From assembly GCF_003591175.1 (NCBI RefSeq), contig NZ_QYYG01000001.1, positions 558,001 to 622,000 of the forward strand: 64,000 nt of DNA, in the 5' to 3' direction. The notes beneath the pieces are model-generated. The model was not told the DNA's origin. It saw only the letters and a list, made by a program, of their open reading frames with translations, and did no database searches. Shown here piece by piece: positions 61,191-64,000 of the stretch. A program made the translations under genes and the position numbers. Numbering within the stretch: the first letter of the stretch is position 1; the number at the start of each line of letters is the position of its first letter. The stretch is from Serratia inhibens. GTDB lineage: Bacteria > Pseudomonadota > Gammaproteobacteria > Enterobacterales > Enterobacteriaceae.

Positions 61191-62471
61191 ATGAAACGAT
61201 TGGTCCACCTGCATCACTATCGCGCCCTGCTGCGCCGCCTGTTTATCGCCATCTTTCTGGGCATTGCCGCCGCGTTGGTCGTTTGGCTGTTTCACCGCGC
61301 CATGCTCGGGCTGGAGTGGGTGTTGCTCGATCACGAAGATGGCAGCCTGGTGGCCGCCGCCGCCGCATTACCGAACTGGCGCAGAGCCTTGACCCCGGCC
61401 CTGGGCGGCCTGGCGGCAGGTTTCTTGCTGTGGGTTTATCAGCGTTATCAGCATCAGCGGCAAATAGCGCCTACCGATTATATGGAGGCGATAGAAACCG
61501 GCGACGGACGGCTCGATGTCAGCGCCAGCCTGGTTAAATGCCTGGCTTCATTGCTGGTGGTGTCCAGCGGCAGCGCCATCGGCCGCGAAGGCGCGATGAT
61601 CCTGCTGGCGGCGCTGGTGGGATCGGTATTCGCCCAACGCTTTACCCACGAGAAAGAGTGGAAACTGTGGGTGGCCTGCGGCGCGGCCGCCGGTATGGCC
61701 AGCGCCTATCATGCACCGCTGGCGGGCAGCCTGTTTATCGCCGAAATTCTGTTTGGCACCCTGATGCTGGCTTCGCTCGGCCCGGTAGTGATTGCCGCCG
61801 TCAGCGCGCTGCTGGTGACCAATTTGCTCAACGGTGGCCAGGCACCGCTGTATTTGGTGGAACCGCTGCCTGCGCCCTGGCCGGTACAATATCTCTTGAT
61901 GGCGCTGCTCGGCGTGCTGGCCGGCATCTGCGGCCCGCTGTTCCTGTGGGCGATGTCGGCTTCCGGCCATGCTTTCCGTTCACTGCGCCTGACGCCACCG
62001 CTGCAACTGGCGCTGGGCGGATTCATTGTTGGTTTGCTGTCGCTGCTGTTTCCTGAAGTGTGGGGTAATGGCTACAGCGTAGTGCAGTCTCTGCTCAGCG
62101 CACCGCCTGGCGTATTGCTGGTCGGCGCCATTTTGATCTGCAAGCTGCTGGCTGTGCTTGCCAGCAGTGGTTCCGGCGCGCCCGGCGGCGTGTTCACCCC
62201 CACGCTGTTTGTCGGGGCTGCGCTGGGTTCGCTGGTTGGGCAGTTGTGCGCCACCTGGCCCGAACTGGGCGCTGCCGTGCCGCTGTTGATGGCCTTGACC
62301 GGCATGGCGACCCTGTTGGCCGCCACCACTCACGCGCCAATCATGGCCGCGCTGATGGTGTTTGAGATGACCGGCGAGTACACCCTATTGCCCGGTATTC
62401 TGCTGGCCTGCGTGATCGCCACCACCCTGTCGCGCGGCTTGCGTTCGGTGTCGGTCTATCACAATGCCTAG
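61191..62471 (+). CDS. clcB: Voltage-gated ClC-type chloride channel ClcB
   Basis: 426 residues. ClC selectivity motifs appear as [15 protein letters not shown] and [17 protein letters not shown], with many helices. In E. coli ClcB supports acid resistance with ClcA. The ATG at 61191 lacks a clear ribosome site, but family alignment (E. coli 418 residues) favours it over earlier in-frame codons from 61080. Ends overlapping bioD2. Confidence 0.9.
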   Translation: MKRLVHLHHYRALLRRLFIAIFLGIAAALVVWLFHRAMLGLEWVLLDHEDGSLVAAAAALPNWRRALTPALGGLAAGFLLWVYQRYQHQRQIAPTDYMEAIETGDGRLDVSASLVKCLASLLVVSSGSAIGREGAMILLAALVGSVFAQRFTHEKEWKLWVACGAAAGMASAYHAPLAGSLFIAEILFGTLMLASLGPVVIAAVSALLVTNLLNGGQAPLYLVEPLPAPWPVQYLLMALLGVLAGICGPLFLWAMSASGHAFRSLRLTPPLQLALGGFIVGLLSLLFPEVWGNGYSVVQSLLSAPPGVLLVGAILICKLLAVLASSGSGAPGGVFTPTLFVGAALGSLVGQLCATWPELGAAVPLLMALTGMATLLAATTHAPIMAALMVFEMTGEYTLLPGILLACVIATTLSRGLRSVSVYHNA

Positions 62472-63139
62472 CGGTTCAGCAGTGGTGAAATATCGAGATA
62501 GTGCGCCAGTTCGCGCTGCTCGGCGCGCGGCAGATAAGGAATTTCCCCCAACAACGGCGCAGGAATGCGTTGGCGCAAGGCTTCGATAGTTTCTGCGTAA
62601 TGCGCCAGCCCCGGATTAATCCGGTTCGCCACCCATCCCAACAAAGGTAAACCGTCATTAATGATCGACTGTGCGGTCAATAAGGCATGGCTGACGCAGC
62701 CCAGTTTGATTCCCACCACCAACACCACCGGCAATTGCTCCTGGACCACCCACTCGGCATAGGGCCGCAGATCGTTCATCAGCACGCGCCAGCCACCGCT
62801 GCCCTCCACAACCACGGTATCGGCTCTGGCGGACAGACTCTGCAACCCGCTGCTCATCACGCCGTAGTTGATATCCTCGGTGGCATGAGCGTGAAACACC
62901 TCATCCAGACAGGTGATGGGATTAATTTCCTCGTACGACAGCGGCAGAGTCGAAGATGCCTGTAAAACCAAAGCGTCTTTATTGCGAATGCCTTCGCTGG
63001 TTTCCTGACACCGCGCCGCTATCGGCTTATAGCCGGCGACCGAACGGCCCTGCGCGGCCAGCGCCTGCAGCAAGGCGCGGGAAACCACGGTTTTACCGAC
63101 GTCGGTATCCGTGCCTGTTACAAATAAACGCTTTAACAT
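62468..63139 (-). CDS. bioD2: Dethiobiotin synthetase 2 (YnfK)
   Basis: 223 residues. P-loop [20 protein letters not shown], the [10 protein letters not shown] segment and [15 protein letters not shown] are BioD features. Carboxylates 7,8-diaminopelargonate with ATP and CO2 to form dethiobiotin. The gene position next to clcB and mlc matches ynfK (bioD2) of E. coli, distinct from the bio operon copy. Converges on clcB with a four-base overlap. Confidence 0.92.
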   Translation of the reverse strand: MLKRLFVTGTDTDVGKTVVSRALLQALAAQGRSVAGYKPIAARCQETSEGIRNKDALVLQASSTLPLSYEEINPITCLDEVFHAHATEDINYGVMSSGLQSLSARADTVVVEGSGGWRVLMNDLRPYAEWVVQEQLPVVLVVGIKLGCVSHALLTAQSIINDGLPLLGWVANRINPGLAHYAETIEALRQRIPAPLLGEIPYLPRAEQRELAHYLDISPLLNR

Positions 63140-63256
63140 GTTTTAATTGCCCCGAAATGCTCCATTAACCCAAATATCGCCACGATAAGGCGAAGGAGAC
63201 GAACGGGAAAATTTTAGGGGATGCTGAGCGAACGGGGCTTGAGGTAGCGCAATCTT

Positions 63257-63273
63257 TTATCGTTAAACGATAA
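63257..63273. terminator. Inverted repeat at the end of mlc
   Basis: TTATCGTT-A-AACGATAA, 13 bases beyond the mlc stop. It may be a short terminator or a binding site; no T run follows on the minus strand. Confidence 0.35.
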
Positions 63274-63285
63274 GTATTACTGATA

Positions 63286-64000
63286 TTACCCTTGCAGCAG
63301 TTGTACCAGCAACGAGCCGTTGTACAAGGCTTCCTTCACCAGCGCGGCGCCGGGCATGGTGCCCTTGTTGAAGAACTGGGTGGATTCCACCTGCACATGG
63401 TCGCTGTAGGCCGGCAGCGATTGCTGACGAATGCAAGAAACGATGGCCGGATGCAGAATTTCCGCCGCGCGGTTCAGCGGTGAACCGACCAGGATTTTGT
63501 CAGGATTGAACAAGTTGACCATGATCGCCAGAATACGCCCCACGCTGTGGCCCACGCCCAGAATGATATCTTTGGCCAGTTGATCGCCCGCCAGCGCCGC
63601 ATCGCACAGGGATTCTGCCGTCAGCGGCGCACCGTGCAGGCTGGAGCTCATGGAGGTTGCGAGACGCTGTTGGGCGATCTCCAGGATATTTTCAATACTG
63701 GCGACGGTCTCCAGACAACCGTGGTTACCGCAGTAACAGCGTTTGCCGTAAGGATCGACCTGCGTATGACCAATCTCCACCACGCTGTGGCTGCCGCCGT
63801 GCAGCACTCGCCCGCCGGTGATCACGCCTGCGCCGACGCTGTGGTCGATCACCACCTGAATCACGTTCTGGCTGCCGCGCGAGGCGCCATACAGCGCTTC
63901 GGCCATGGTCCAGGCGCTGATATCGTGCTGCAGGTAGACCGGTAACCCGGTGCGCGTTTCCAGCGCGGGGCCCAGCGGCATGTCCACGACATCGTAAAAC
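63286..64000 (-). CDS. mlc: Mlc (DgsA) global sugar repressor, C-terminal part
   Basis: About 237 codons to the window edge; the helix-turn-helix half lies outside. It reads FYDVVDMPLGPALE, DISAWTMAEALYGASRG, EIGHTQVDPYGKRCYCGNHG (zinc cysteines) and ends YNGSLLVQLLQG, practically the E. coli Mlc pattern. ROK-family repressor of ptsG, manXYZ and malT, sequestered by unphosphorylated EIICB-Glc. Confidence 0.93.
   Translation of the reverse strand, partial: FYDVVDMPLGPALETRTGLPVYLQHDISAWTMAEALYGASRGSQNVIQVVIDHSVGAGVITGGRVLHGGSHSVVEIGHTQVDPYGKRCYCGNHGCLETVASIENILEIAQQRLATSMSSSLHGAPLTAESLCDAALAGDQLAKDIILGVGHSVGRILAIMVNLFNPDKILVGSPLNRAAEILHPAIVSCIRQQSLPAYSDHVQVESTQFFNKGTMPGAALVKEALYNGSLLVQLLQG

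Overview
This 64 kb window looks like chromosomal DNA of a Serratia species, probably from the S. plymuthica / S. liquefaciens / S. proteamaculans side. Three things point there. The right end has the enterobacterial order ydfG, ynfA, ynfB, ynfD, MFS pump, clcB, bioD-like ynfK, mlc. Coding DNA is GC-rich. A broken sucrose isomerase gene resembles the S. plymuthica enzyme. The genus call is an inference from gene content and remembered homologues; no search was run.

Layout. 1-1.2 kb: end of an AT-richer operon with two PLP enzymes (SbnA-like diaminopropionate-type synthase and a decarboxylase). 1.6-3.7 kb: two half-size chromate transporters divergent from a LysR regulator. 3.7-8.1 kb: beta-glucoside operon (PTS EIIBCA, 6-phospho-beta-glucosidase, antiterminator) with a visible RNA antiterminator/terminator leader. 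8.3-10.6 kb: low-GC type VI secretion cargo module (PAAR protein, papain-like putative effector, lipoprotein as likely immunity) beside a gene-end fragment. 10.6-16.1 kb: periplasmic-type molybdenum hydroxylase with cytochrome c, divergent from the urate hydroxylase hpxO, which has a sigma-54 promoter. 16.1-20.2 kb: class II microcin locus (C39 ABC exporter, adaptor protein, candidate immunity peptide, and a double-glycine precursor that is frameshifted here) behind a promoter with Fur boxes. 20.4-21.2 kb: alpha/beta hydrolase.

21.3-32.4 kb: a complete-looking aerobic nicotinate catabolic cluster (nicAB, nicXR, nicCDEFT). NicAB, NicC, NicX, NicD, NicF and NicE take nicotinate through 6-hydroxynicotinate, 2,5-dihydroxypyridine, N-formylmaleamate and maleamate to maleate and fumarate. 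NicT is the likely importer and NicR the MarR regulator. An ERIC repeat lies before nicA. 32.4-36.6 kb: beta-lactamase-related lipoprotein, Dcp peptidase, small cytochrome c. 36.7-41.2 kb: sucrose isomerase remnant, GntR regulator, and a PTS plus GH4 phospho-alpha-glucosidase pair for sucrose isomers. 41.3-47.3 kb: guaD-xdhA-xdhB-xdhC behind a consensus sigma-54 promoter. Together with HpxO this gives guanine to xanthine to urate to 5-hydroxyisourate, probably under nitrogen control. 47.5-53.8 kb: ROK regulator divergent from a sugar ABC transporter operon with a PfkB kinase. 53.8-64 kb: MFS pump plus aldo-keto reductase, GNAT enzyme, and the conserved ydfG to mlc segment.

The items most likely to be new are the microcin locus, the PAAR/effector/lipoprotein module, and the uncharacterised molybdenum hydroxylase sharing an intergenic region with hpxO. 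No rRNA, tRNA, CRISPR array or intact insertion sequence was recognised.
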